Shown here piece after piece: positions 1 through 5,142 of a DNA stretch of 5,142 nucleotides. Source of the stretch: Tissierellia bacterium (lineage in GTDB: Bacteria > Bacillota > Clostridia > Tissierellales > Tissierellaceae); contig JAAYLY010000104.1 in assembly GCA_012521625.1 (NCBI GenBank), positions 1 through 5,142 on the forward strand, written 5' to 3'. A model generated the notes under the pieces. The model did not search any database, had not been told where the DNA came from, and worked only from the letters and a program-made list of their open reading frames with translations. The translations under genes were made by a program, and so were the position numbers. Positions within the stretch are counted from its first letter, which is position 1; each line of letters starts with the position of its first letter.

Positions 1-73
1 CCTTTGTATGTTTTTTTTAGCCAATTAACATTTTAGCAGGTTTATTTCACGAGTGCATTTTATTTTTAGAAAA

Positions 74-115
74 AATAAATGTTAGGGTAAATTATTTTCC
101 ACCCCAACATTTATT
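74..115. repeat. Long imperfect inverted repeat; possible minus-strand or bidirectional terminator
   Basis: Bases 74-83 (AATAAATGTT) pair perfectly with 106-115 (AACATTTATT). After one A-C mismatch the stem continues with GGGT (85-88) against ACCC (101-104), leaving a 12-nt loop. On the plus strand no T-tract follows. On the minus strand the stem runs directly into T residues (75-70), which is the form of a weak intrinsic terminator. No minus-strand gene that would need it is visible to the right, so it may instead close a gene left of the window, or be a structural or repeat element. Confidence 0.5.
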
Positions 116-147
116 ATAGAACCTATATAAATAGCATACTAACTTTA

Positions 148-172
148 AACTTATTTATTTTAACTTATTTAT
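148..172. repeat. 11-bp perfect direct repeat, 14-bp period
   Basis: AACTTATTTAT occurs at 148-158 and again at 162-172, separated by TTT. It lies in very AT-rich DNA, so chance is a real possibility. No function is assigned. Confidence 0.4.
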
Positions 173-279
173 CTATAAAAAAGTAAATTGCTTAAAAAGA
201 TTTAAAATGCATATTTTAATTTATAATTAATCTCTTATATAAAGTAAAATTTACAAATTTTTTATTATTCTAATAATTG

Positions 280-295
280 CTGATATATTTATCAG
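280..295. promoter_or_regulatory. Perfect dyad abutting the metK -35 box (candidate operator)
   Basis: CTGATA (280-285) and TATCAG (290-295) form a perfect 6-bp inverted repeat around a 4-bp AT spacer, ending 5 bp before the -35 hexamer at 301. The size and position suit a dimeric regulator binding site. No regulator is encoded in the window and I do not recognise the sequence as a known operator, so this is only a candidate. Confidence 0.3.
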
Positions 296-300
296 ATACG

Positions 301-329
301 TTGACTATATGATTTTAATGTGATAAAAT
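301..329 (+). promoter_or_regulatory. Sigma-A-type promoter of the metK leader
   Basis: The -35 hexamer TTGACT (301-306; 5 of 6 matches to TTGACA) is followed by a 17-bp spacer and the -10 hexamer TAAAAT (324-329; 5 of 6). A TG at 321-322 makes an extended -10. Transcription should start near 336, about 12 nt before the first strand of riboswitch helix P1, giving a leader of about 180 nt. A 7-bp inverted repeat, GATTTTA (311-317) with TAAAATC (324-330), overlaps the spacer and the -10. Confidence 0.8.
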
Positions 330-347
330 CAGTTTAAGTAAATATTA

Positions 348-453
348 ACCTTATTAAGAGTGATGGAGGGAATGGGCCCGATGAAATCCGGCAACCTGTT
401 TTTATAAAAACAAAGGTGCTAAATCCCACAGATGTAATTCTGAAAGATAAGGT
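348..453 (+). promoter_or_regulatory. SAM-I (S-box) riboswitch aptamer controlling metK
   Basis: The aptamer binds S-adenosylmethionine in the nascent mRNA and switches off metK when SAM is abundant. The conserved S-box core is readable: AAGAG (356-360), GGAGGGA (365-371), CCCGATGAAA (377-386), GGCAACC (390-396), GGTGCTAAATCC (415-426) and TGAAAGATAAGG (441-452). Helices that can be drawn: P1 348-354 with 447-453 (7 perfect pairs); P2a 362-364 with 386-388; the GGG/CCC part of P2 at 368-370 with 377-379; P3 starting at 395-396 with 415-416 and continuing 397-402 with 407-412, with two unpaired A (413-414) on the 3' side; P4 429-432 with 439-442. The loop of P2 (UGGG, 373-376) can form the expected pseudoknot with the P3/P4 junction (CCCA, 425-428). 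The neighbouring metK fits this class exactly. Confidence 0.96.
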
Positions 454-462
454 CTATTTTTT

Positions 463-492
463 AGCCTTTTCCTTTTGGAATAGGTTTTTTTT
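463..492 (+). terminator. Riboswitch expression platform: SAM-dependent intrinsic terminator
   Basis: The stem pairs 463-472 with 477-486 around a TTTT loop, with one T-T mismatch (468/481) and one G-T pair (464/485), and is followed by a run of T to 492. The competing antiterminator uses the 3' side of the aptamer: AAGG (449-452) pairs with CCTT (465-468), and the pairing can extend past a mismatch to 446-447 with 470-471. Because that region is also the 3' strand of P1, SAM binding and antitermination exclude each other. This gives the usual OFF-switch logic: SAM bound, P1 formed, terminator formed. Confidence 0.88.
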
Positions 493-515
493 AACTTTAA
501 CATAGGAGGATTAAA

Positions 516-1691
516 ATGAAAAAATGGTTTTTTACTTCTGAGTCAGTAACAGAAGGCCATCCAGATAAAGTATGTGACCAAATATCAGATGCCATATTGG
601 ATGCTATCTTAGAAAAGGACCCGGATGCTAGGGTTGCTTGCGAAACTTTAGCTACTACAGGTTTAGTTTTAGTTGCAGGTGAGATTACAACTAATTGTTA
701 TGTAGATATACCCAAAATCGTTAGACAAACAGTAGAAGAAATCGGCTATGTAAGAGCCAAATACGGCTTTGACGCAGATACATGTGCAGTACTTACTTCT
801 ATAAATGAACAATCTCCCGATATTGCCATGGGTGTAGACCAAGCTTTAGAGGCTAAATCCAATGGTGGGGATGAACTGGATAAAATCGGTGCAGGAGACC
901 AGGGGATGATGTTCGGTTATGCCTGCAATGAAACAGAAGAATATATGCCACTACCAATTACCCTAGCCCATAAATTAGCTAGGAGGTTGGCGGAAGTAAG
1001 AAAGAATGGTACTTTAAAATATCTAAGGCCAGATGGTAAGACCCAAGTTACAGTTGAATACCATGACGGTAAGGCAGTTAGATTGGAAAATATAGTAGTT
1101 TCAGCCCAACACAGCCCAGATGTAACTCTAGATACCATCAGGGAAGATATCATAGAGCATGTAATCTATAAGACGGTTCCTTACGAAATGATAGATGAAA
1201 ATACTAAAATCTATGTAAATCCAACGGGCAGATTCGTTATCGGTGGGCCTATGGGGGATGCCGGCTTAACAGGTAGGAAGATTATCGTAGATACCTATGG
1301 TGGCATGAGCAGGCACGGTGGAGGCGCCTTCTCCGGTAAGGATCCAACTAAGGTAGATAGGTCAGCAACCTATGCAGCCAGATATATTGCTAAAAATATA
1401 GTGGCAGCAGGCTTAGCTGACAAATGTGAAATAGGCTTAGCCTATGCCATAGGAGTGGCTAAACCTCTATCCATCTATGTAGATACCTTCGGTACTGGAA
1501 AGCTAGAGGAAGAGGAGATTAAACGCTTGATAGAAAAGAATTTCGACCTTAGACCAGCTGCTATCATAAGGGATTTAGACCTGAAGAGACCAATTTACAG
1601 GCAGACTGCAGCCTATGGACACTTCGGTAGGAATGACCTTGACCTACCATGGGAGAGGCTGGATAAGGTAGAAGCCTTAAAAAGGGGCTAA
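516..1691 (+). CDS. metK: S-adenosylmethionine synthetase (methionine adenosyltransferase)
   Basis: MetK makes S-adenosylmethionine from L-methionine and ATP in the cytoplasm, releasing phosphate and pyrophosphate; it is the main source of methyl groups for the cell. The 391-residue product is full family length. Visible signatures are the N-terminal SESVTEGHPDKVCDQ segment (8-22; H15 and D17 are the catalytic/Mg-binding positions), E43 in CETLATTG, QSPDIA (99-104) in the mobile active-site loop, GAGDQGMMFGYA (125-136), DGKTQVTV (173-180), GRFVIGGPMGDAGLTGRK (238-255), and GGGAFSGKDPTKVDRS (268-283), which carries the phosphate-binding lysines K275 and K279. No key residue appears missing. 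AGGAGG (504-509) lies 6 nt before the ATG and fixes the start. The gene is monocistronic: it sits behind the SAM riboswitch and is followed by its own terminator. Confidence 0.98.
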   Translation: MKKWFFTSESVTEGHPDKVCDQISDAILDAILEKDPDARVACETLATTGLVLVAGEITTNCYVDIPKIVRQTVEEIGYVRAKYGFDADTCAVLTSINEQSPDIAMGVDQALEAKSNGGDELDKIGAGDQGMMFGYACNETEEYMPLPITLAHKLARRLAEVRKNGTLKYLRPDGKTQVTVEYHDGKAVRLENIVVSAQHSPDVTLDTIREDIIEHVIYKTVPYEMIDENTKIYVNPTGRFVIGGPMGDAGLTGRKIIVDTYGGMSRHGGGAFSGKDPTKVDRSATYAARYIAKNIVAAGLADKCEIGLAYAIGVAKPLSIYVDTFGTGKLEEEEIKRLIEKNFDLRPAAIIRDLDLKRPIYRQTAAYGHFGRNDLDLPWERLDKVEALKRG

Positions 1692-1720
1692 TATGAGAGG
1701 TTAATATTTACTAGTTTTCT

Positions 1721-1754
1721 AAGGGATTCTTCTGAGGAAGGATCTCTTTTTTTT
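1721..1754 (+). terminator. Intrinsic terminator of metK
   Basis: A stem of about ten pairs (1723-1732 with 1737-1746, including two G-T pairs) closes a TGAG loop (1733-1736); A-T pairs can extend its base. It is followed by eight T (1747-1754). It starts about 30 bp after the metK stop codon and separates metK from recD2. Confidence 0.9.
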
Positions 1755-1782
1755 GTCATAAAATAACTACATATGCTATAAT
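1753..1782 (+). promoter_or_regulatory. Promoter of recD2-comF, overlapping the metK terminator tail
   Basis: A perfect -10 hexamer TATAAT (1777-1782) is preceded by TGC, giving an extended -10. TTGTCA (1753-1758; 5 of 6 matches to the -35 consensus) lies 18 bp upstream. The first two bases of the -35 are the last two T of the metK terminator. The predicted start near 1788-1790 leaves a leader of only about 20 nt before recD2. Confidence 0.8.
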
Positions 1783-1797
1783 ATTCACATAAAGACT

Positions 1798-1812
1798 GGG
1801 GGTATAAGCTTG
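1798..1812 (+). promoter_or_regulatory. G-rich ribosome binding site and TTG start of recD2
   Basis: GGGGG (1798-1802) is an atypical but G-rich Shine-Dalgarno sequence lying 7 nt before the TTG at 1810. No in-frame ATG or GTG precedes the TTG after the predicted transcription start. The protein homology of RecD2 (EGIVEEVIFRNESNGYTV) begins at residue 5, so the TTG is the best start. Confidence 0.75.
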
Positions 1813-4044
1813 CTAGTAATAGAAGGGATTGTTGAAGAGGTTATATTTAGGAATGAATCCAACGGCTATACAGTTGCAAAATTAAATACTTCCGATGGGG
1901 TAATAACCATAGTGGGTAATGCTCCCTTCATAAATCTAGATGAGATGGTGGAAATAGAGGGGGATTGGGTCTACCACGACCGCTTTGGAGAGCAATTTAA
2001 TTTTAACAGGATCAAAACCACCCTCCCTTCCACCTTAAAGGGGATTGAAAATTACCTATCTTCAGGCTTGATACCCCATATTGGGCCAAAGACGGCAAAG
2101 AAGATAGTGGACCGCTTCGGCATGGATTCATTGGATATAATTCAATATAATCCCGAAAGGTTGAAGGAAATTCCCGGCATAGGCCATAAGAAATTAGAGA
2201 AAATCACCAAGGCCTTTGAAGACCACAGGGAACTAAGGGAAATAATGGTGTTTTTACAGCAATACGGTATTACCGTCAACAACGGAATTAAGATTTATAA
2301 GAAATATGGCCGGGAGACTGTAAAGATCATCAGCGAAAACCCCTATAGGTTGTCGGAGGACATACACGGTATCGGCTTTAAGACGGCAGATAATATTGCC
2401 AAAAAGATGGGAGTCCATAATGAATCCCCCTTTAGGGTAGAGGCGGGCCTAAAATATATCATGATGAATAGCGGTGGCGATGGACACTGCTATCTCCCCA
2501 AGGAGGAATTAGTTAATAAAGCTGTTAAACTCTTGGGTGTAGATGCTGAAGCCATTGAAGATGCCATTAGGATCCTAGCCTTAAGGCAAAATTTCCATAT
2601 AGTAAAGGAAGATGATGCTACCCATATCTACTACATGCCCTACCATGTGGCGGAAAATAATGTGGCTAGGAAGATTATAGAACTTTCTAGGGTTGATTTT
2701 GGCCAGTTGGATTTAGATATTGAAGAAGCTATAAAAAAAATAGAAGAAGAGGAAGGAATCTACTTTGGGAATAAGCAGGTTGAGGCGATTAAGGAATCCA
2801 TTAAGAATGGTGTAGTCATCATAACCGGTGGGCCAGGAACGGGTAAGACTACCACCATTAATGCCATTATAAAGATATTTGAGGATTTAGGCTTGAAAGT
2901 AGTTCTAGCAGCCCCTACAGGTCGGGCAGCCAAGAGGATGACTGAAACCAGCGGAAGGGAAAGCCAGACCATCCACCGCCTGCTGGAGTATTCCTTTATG
3001 GATTCCGATGAGGAAATGGCCTTCAGCAGGGACGAGGACAGCCCCATAGATGGGGATGTGGTAATAATAGATGAGGCATCTATGATAGATATATTGCTGA
3101 TGAACAGCCTACTTAAGGCTATAGATCCTGGTACCAGGGTCATCTTTGTAGGGGATGTGGACCAGCTACCCAGTGTGGGAGCTGGTAACGTCTTGAAGGA
3201 CCTGATGGACTCCGGCTGCATAAGGGTGGTAAAGCTGGATGAAATCTTTAGGCAGGCGGAGGAGAGCATGATCATAGTCAATGCCCACCGGATCAACAAG
3301 GGAGAACTTCCCATCTTAAATGAAAAGGATAAGGACTTCTTCTTTATTTCGGAAAAGGACAGCCTTAAGACCCTAGATACCATTATAAGCTTAGTAAGGG
3401 AGAGGCTTCCCAGCTATTATAGCCTAGACCCAATTAAGGACATTCAGGTCCTAACCCCTATGAAAAAGGGGGATGTGGGTATAAATTCCCTCAATAAGCA
3501 TCTCCAAGCAGCCCTAAACCCCAGGGACAAATCTAAGGCGGAAAAGCAGGTAGGTGACCAGATTTACCGGGTGGGGGATAAGGTAATGCAGATTAAAAAT
3601 AATTATAAATTGAAGTGGAAGATCCTAAATGAGGGTATTATTATAGAAGAGGGGGAAGGGGTATTCAATGGTGACCTTGGCTATATTACGGAAATAGATG
3701 AGGAGGAGAATACTTTAACTGTCCTGTTCGATGAGGAGAAGGAAGTTGTATATGAGTTTTCAGACCTGGATGAGATAAGGCTATCCTATGCCATTACAGT
3801 CCACAAGTCCCAGGGAAGCGAGTTTCCCGTAGTGGTCATGCCCATACACTGGGGACCTCCTATGCTATTAACTAGAAATCTGCTTTATACCGCCATCACT
3901 AGGGCTAGGGAGTTGGTGGTATTAGTGGGGGATCTTAAATATCTAAATATGATGATAAATAATAACCGGATCACCAAGAGGTATTCTTCCTTGGACAAAA
4001 AGATTAAGGATTTTCTCAATCCTTTAATCAATCCTAGCATCTAA
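1810..4044 (+). CDS. recD2: RecD2 (RecD/TraA-type) SF1 DNA helicase
   Basis: RecD2 is an ATP-driven 5'-3' DNA helicase acting in repair and replication-fork maintenance in bacteria, often without RecBC. The 744-residue product is within the family range. In order: an N-terminal beta-rich domain (about 1-72); helix-hairpin-helix segments with PHIGPKTAKKI (89-99), EIPGIGHKKLEKI (120-132) and IHGIGFKTADNIA (185-197); then the helicase core. Core motifs are Walker A GGPGTGKTT (340-348), Ia APTGRAAKRM (368-377), II IIDEAS (419-424), III GDVDQLPSVGAG (448-459), an Arg-containing EIFRQ (478-482), LTPMKKGDVGINSLN (548-562), V ITVHKSQGSEFP (662-673), and VI LYTAITRARELV (692-703). The GDKVMQ...GVFNGDLG region (589-624) is the usual SH3-like insertion. 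All catalytic motifs are intact. The three HhH units and long N-terminus distinguish it from RecBCD-type RecD. It is followed by comF after 25 bp with no terminator between. Confidence 0.96.
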   Translation: MLVIEGIVEEVIFRNESNGYTVAKLNTSDGVITIVGNAPFINLDEMVEIEGDWVYHDRFGEQFNFNRIKTTLPSTLKGIENYLSSGLIPHIGPKTAKKIVDRFGMDSLDIIQYNPERLKEIPGIGHKKLEKITKAFEDHRELREIMVFLQQYGITVNNGIKIYKKYGRETVKIISENPYRLSEDIHGIGFKTADNIAKKMGVHNESPFRVEAGLKYIMMNSGGDGHCYLPKEELVNKAVKLLGVDAEAIEDAIRILALRQNFHIVKEDDATHIYYMPYHVAENNVARKIIELSRVDFGQLDLDIEEAIKKIEEEEGIYFGNKQVEAIKESIKNGVVIITGGPGTGKTTTINAIIKIFEDLGLKVVLAAPTGRAAKRMTETSGRESQTIHRLLEYSFMDSDEEMAFSRDEDSPIDGDVVIIDEASMIDILLMNSLLKAIDPGTRVIFVGDVDQLPSVGAGNVLKDLMDSGCIRVVKLDEIFRQAEESMIIVNAHRINKGELPILNEKDKDFFFISEKDSLKTLDTIISLVRERLPSYYSLDPIKDIQVLTPMKKGDVGINSLNKHLQAALNPRDKSKAEKQVGDQIYRVGDKVMQIKNNYKLKWKILNEGIIIEEGEGVFNGDLGYITEIDEEENTLTVLFDEEKEVVYEFSDLDEIRLSYAITVHKSQGSEFPVVVMPIHWGPPMLLTRNLLYTAITRARELVVLVGDLKYLNMMINNNRITKRYSSLDKKIKDFLNPLINPSI

Positions 4045-4069
4045 ATTCCTTAGGATTAGAGGTGGGTTT

Positions 4070-4732
4070 ATGAGCCTGATAAAAGCTCTAAATGGCCTAC
4101 TCTTTCCCACTAGGAATCTTTGCTACCTCTGTGGGGAAAGGGCCTATAATTTAAGGGATCATATCTGTAGGGATTGTTATAATTTTTTAGATATAGTCCA
4201 TAGGGAAGTAGACTTAAACTCACCCTATATCCATAGGGCCTACTATACCCTAGTCTATAATAGGTATATGAGGGAGGTCATAGCTGATTATAAGTTCAAT
4301 GGGAAAAGTTACCTCTATAAGCCACTAGCCCTTTTGATGCTTAAGACCATTGAGGAAAAAGCCTTAATAGATGAAATAGACATAATCATGTATATTCCAG
4401 CCCATAGGAGGAAGGAGGCCAAGAGGGGCTATAACCAGGCTGAGCTTTTGGCCAGCTATATTGGGAAGCTCTTAGATAAGGAAGTTTCCCACAGCCTTAT
4501 TAAAACTAGATATACTAGGGATCAGGGAAAGTTAAGTAGGTTAGAACGGATGAATAATTTAAAGGATTCCTTTAAAATAAGGGCTAGGGAAGAGATTAGG
4601 GGTAAGACCATACTGCTAGTTGATGATATTATTACAACTGGTACCACCATAGAGGAAGTTGGAAAAATACTCATAAAAAATCAGGCTAGGAAAGTCTATG
4701 GACTTGCCCTAACCTCTAGCAAAAGCTTATAG
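4070..4732 (+). CDS. comF: ComF/GntX family protein (phosphoribosyltransferase fold)
   Basis: The 220-residue product has the full ComFC/GntX layout. An N-terminal zinc-finger-like module has CYLC (C18, C21) and CRDC (C33, C36). A linker follows, then the family signature RRKEAKRGYNQAELLA (113-128), then the TRDQGKLSRLERMNNLKDSF region (149-168), and finally the PRPP-binding loop ILLVDDIITTGTT (181-193) with the paired aspartates D185/D186. The family is needed for uptake of single-stranded DNA in competent bacteria (ComFC); the reaction it performs is not settled, and in non-competent species its role is unknown. GAGGTGG (4059-4065) lies 4 nt before the ATG, supporting the start. It is probably co-transcribed with recD2. 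Its TAG stop (4730-4732) lies inside the terminator hairpin. No other competence gene is visible, so a role in DNA uptake here is inference. Confidence 0.93.
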   Translation: MSLIKALNGLLFPTRNLCYLCGERAYNLRDHICRDCYNFLDIVHREVDLNSPYIHRAYYTLVYNRYMREVIADYKFNGKSYLYKPLALLMLKTIEEKALIDEIDIIMYIPAHRRKEAKRGYNQAELLASYIGKLLDKEVSHSLIKTRYTRDQGKLSRLERMNNLKDSFKIRAREEIRGKTILLVDDIITTGTTIEEVGKILIKNQARKVYGLALTSSKSL

Positions 4733-4751
4733 GGAGACCTATAGGCTTTTT
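4721..4751. terminator. Bidirectional terminator between comF and the convergent YihY-family gene
   Basis: Bases 4721-4733 pair with 4738-4750 (13 pairs with one T-G) around a GAGA tetraloop of the GNRA type. The plus-strand side ends in five T (4747-4751); on the minus strand the four A at 4721-4724 become a short T-tract. The comF stop (TAG, 4730-4732) is in the left arm and the stop of the minus-strand gene (4739-4741) is in the right arm. Termination should be stronger for comF than for the opposite gene, judged by T-tract length. Confidence 0.9.
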
Positions 4752-5142
4752 ATATGTTTAAATAATAAACTCCTTTCCCTATCTATTTTGTAACCATGGA
4801 CCTTAAAATATTCAATAGTTGCATTTATTTCTCCCCCTAAAATTATGATGATGCTGCTGATATAGAGCCAGATTAGGAGGAGGACTATGCCCACCAAGCT
4901 ACCGTAGGTTACTGCATACCTGCCAAAATTATTGACATAATAGGAAAAGAAGATGGATATGATCATCCAACCTAAGGATGCAAAGATAGCTCCTGGAAGG
5001 GTAGAAGATAAGGTTATATCATTTATCTTATCGGTACAGGGGCTAAACTTATATAAAAGGCCGAAAATCAAGATCATATAGGCCAGGGGAATTATTATCC
5101 TTAGGTAGGACCATAGATATACAAAGATGTCTACCCTATCGA
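4739..5142 (-). CDS. YihY/BrkB (UPF0761) family membrane protein, C-terminal part
   Basis: Only the 3' end is in the window: 133 codons plus the stop, with the frame still open at the right edge. The ATG at 5075-5077 is internal, because the 21 codons upstream of it continue a family-like membrane sequence (LWSYLRIIIPLAYM). Three hydrophobic segments are visible: one leading into LLYKFSP; one at LPGAIFASLGWMIISIFF; and one at LVGIVLLLIWLYISSIIIILG. They are followed by the characteristic GGEINA and a basic tail of about 25 residues. The block SYYVNNFGRYAVTYGSLVGI is the family hallmark. Family members are about 270-300 residues with six membrane helices in the inner membrane. The old name RBN (ribonuclease BN) was a mis-assignment in E. 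coli, so no RNase activity is implied; the function is not established. It is convergent with comF and belongs to another transcription unit. Confidence 0.92.
   Translation of the reverse strand, partial: DRVDIFVYLWSYLRIIIPLAYMILIFGLLYKFSPCTDKINDITLSSTLPGAIFASLGWMIISIFFSYYVNNFGRYAVTYGSLVGIVLLLIWLYISSIIIILGGEINATIEYFKVHGYKIDRERSLLFKHIKSL

Larger units (their letters stand above)
1..300. other. AT-rich intergenic region upstream of the metK promoter
   Basis: No credible coding region is present: all six frames are broken by frequent stops and any ATG opens only a few codons (for example the ATG at 79 stops after three codons, and the one at 207 after seven). The leftmost bases include a run of eight T (11-18) that could be the tail of a terminator of a gene lying to the left, but its stem would be outside the window. 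The stretch at about 240-280 is almost pure A/T and lies just upstream of the -35 box, where it could act as an UP element; this is inference. Small repeats inside the region are listed separately. Confidence 0.7.

Noticed and set aside
1..36. Possible C-terminal tail of an upstream plus-strand gene (frame open from base 1 to TAG at 34-36)
   Set aside because: Only 11 codons are visible, the composition is low-complexity, and nothing in the peptide is recognisable; it cannot be supported.
202..219. Inverted repeat TTAAAAT-GCAT-ATTTTAA
   Set aside because: It is composed almost entirely of A and T in a region of the same composition. It lies far from the promoter and has no T-tract or second copy, so chance is the simplest reading.
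917..1153. 78-codon open frame on the minus strand
   Set aside because: It is antisense to conserved metK sequence, with no recognisable protein features; a shadow frame.
2760..3383. 207-codon open frame on the minus strand
   Set aside because: It lies wholly antisense to the conserved helicase core of recD2. Its Ser/Leu-rich product looks like a complement of the coding strand, and no ribosome binding site or family resemblance is visible.
3901..4590. AGGGCTAGGGA occurring at 3901-3911 and 4580-4590, considered as an uptake or Chi-like motif
   Set aside because: Both copies encode Arg-Ala-Arg in frame using the preferred AGG codon, so codon bias plus similar peptides explains the match.
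5075..5077. ATG as the start of a 112-residue minus-strand protein
   Set aside because: The frame stays open to the window edge, and the residues upstream continue a YihY-family membrane segment, so this Met is internal to a truncated gene.
1..5142. Mobile elements, CRISPR arrays, tRNA/rRNA genes, phage or defence modules
   Set aside because: I looked for transposase-like reading frames, terminal repeats, spaced direct repeats and tRNA-like cloverleaf sequences and saw none.

Overview
This looks like an ordinary chromosomal housekeeping segment from a low-GC, Gram-positive anaerobe, most likely a member of the Clostridia/Tissierellia. The evidence is a SAM-I (S-box) riboswitch with an intrinsic terminator ahead of metK, consensus sigma-A-type promoters with extended -10 elements, strong AGGAGG-type ribosome binding sites, a TTG start, Arg codons dominated by AGG/AGA, and the order metK - recD2 - comF, which I recall as common in clostridial genomes. 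The genus cannot be fixed from this window.

Layout. Bases 1-300 are very AT-rich and non-coding, but contain several small symmetric or repeated elements: a long inverted repeat at 74-115, an 11-bp direct repeat at 148-172, and a dyad at 280-295 touching the promoter. A near-consensus promoter (301-329) drives a SAM-I riboswitch (aptamer 348-453) whose expression platform ends in a terminator (463-492). Then comes metK (516-1691, S-adenosylmethionine synthetase), closed by an intrinsic terminator (1721-1754). A second promoter begins inside that terminator's T-tract and drives recD2 (1810-4044, TTG start; an SF1 5'-3' DNA helicase) and comF (4070-4732; ComF/GntX-type phosphoribosyltransferase-fold protein). 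These two are 25 bp apart and probably co-transcribed. On the minus strand, converging on comF, is the 3' part of a YihY/BrkB-family membrane protein gene (4739-5142, running off the right edge). One hairpin (4721-4751) contains the stop codons of both convergent genes and probably terminates transcription in both directions.

How the parts work together. SAM, the product of MetK, is the ligand of the riboswitch on the metK leader, so this is direct end-product feedback: SAM stabilises P1, the terminator forms and metK transcription stops. RecD2 and ComF are joined by an operon rather than by a proven pathway; both are linked in other bacteria to handling DNA (repair helicase, and competence/DNA uptake respectively). 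The YihY-family protein is a separate transcription unit.

I did not find an undescribed biological system here. The most interesting points are fine-scale: the covarying pseudoknot of the riboswitch, the dyads overlapping the metK promoter, the terminator/promoter overlap between metK and recD2, and the nested convergent stop codons.
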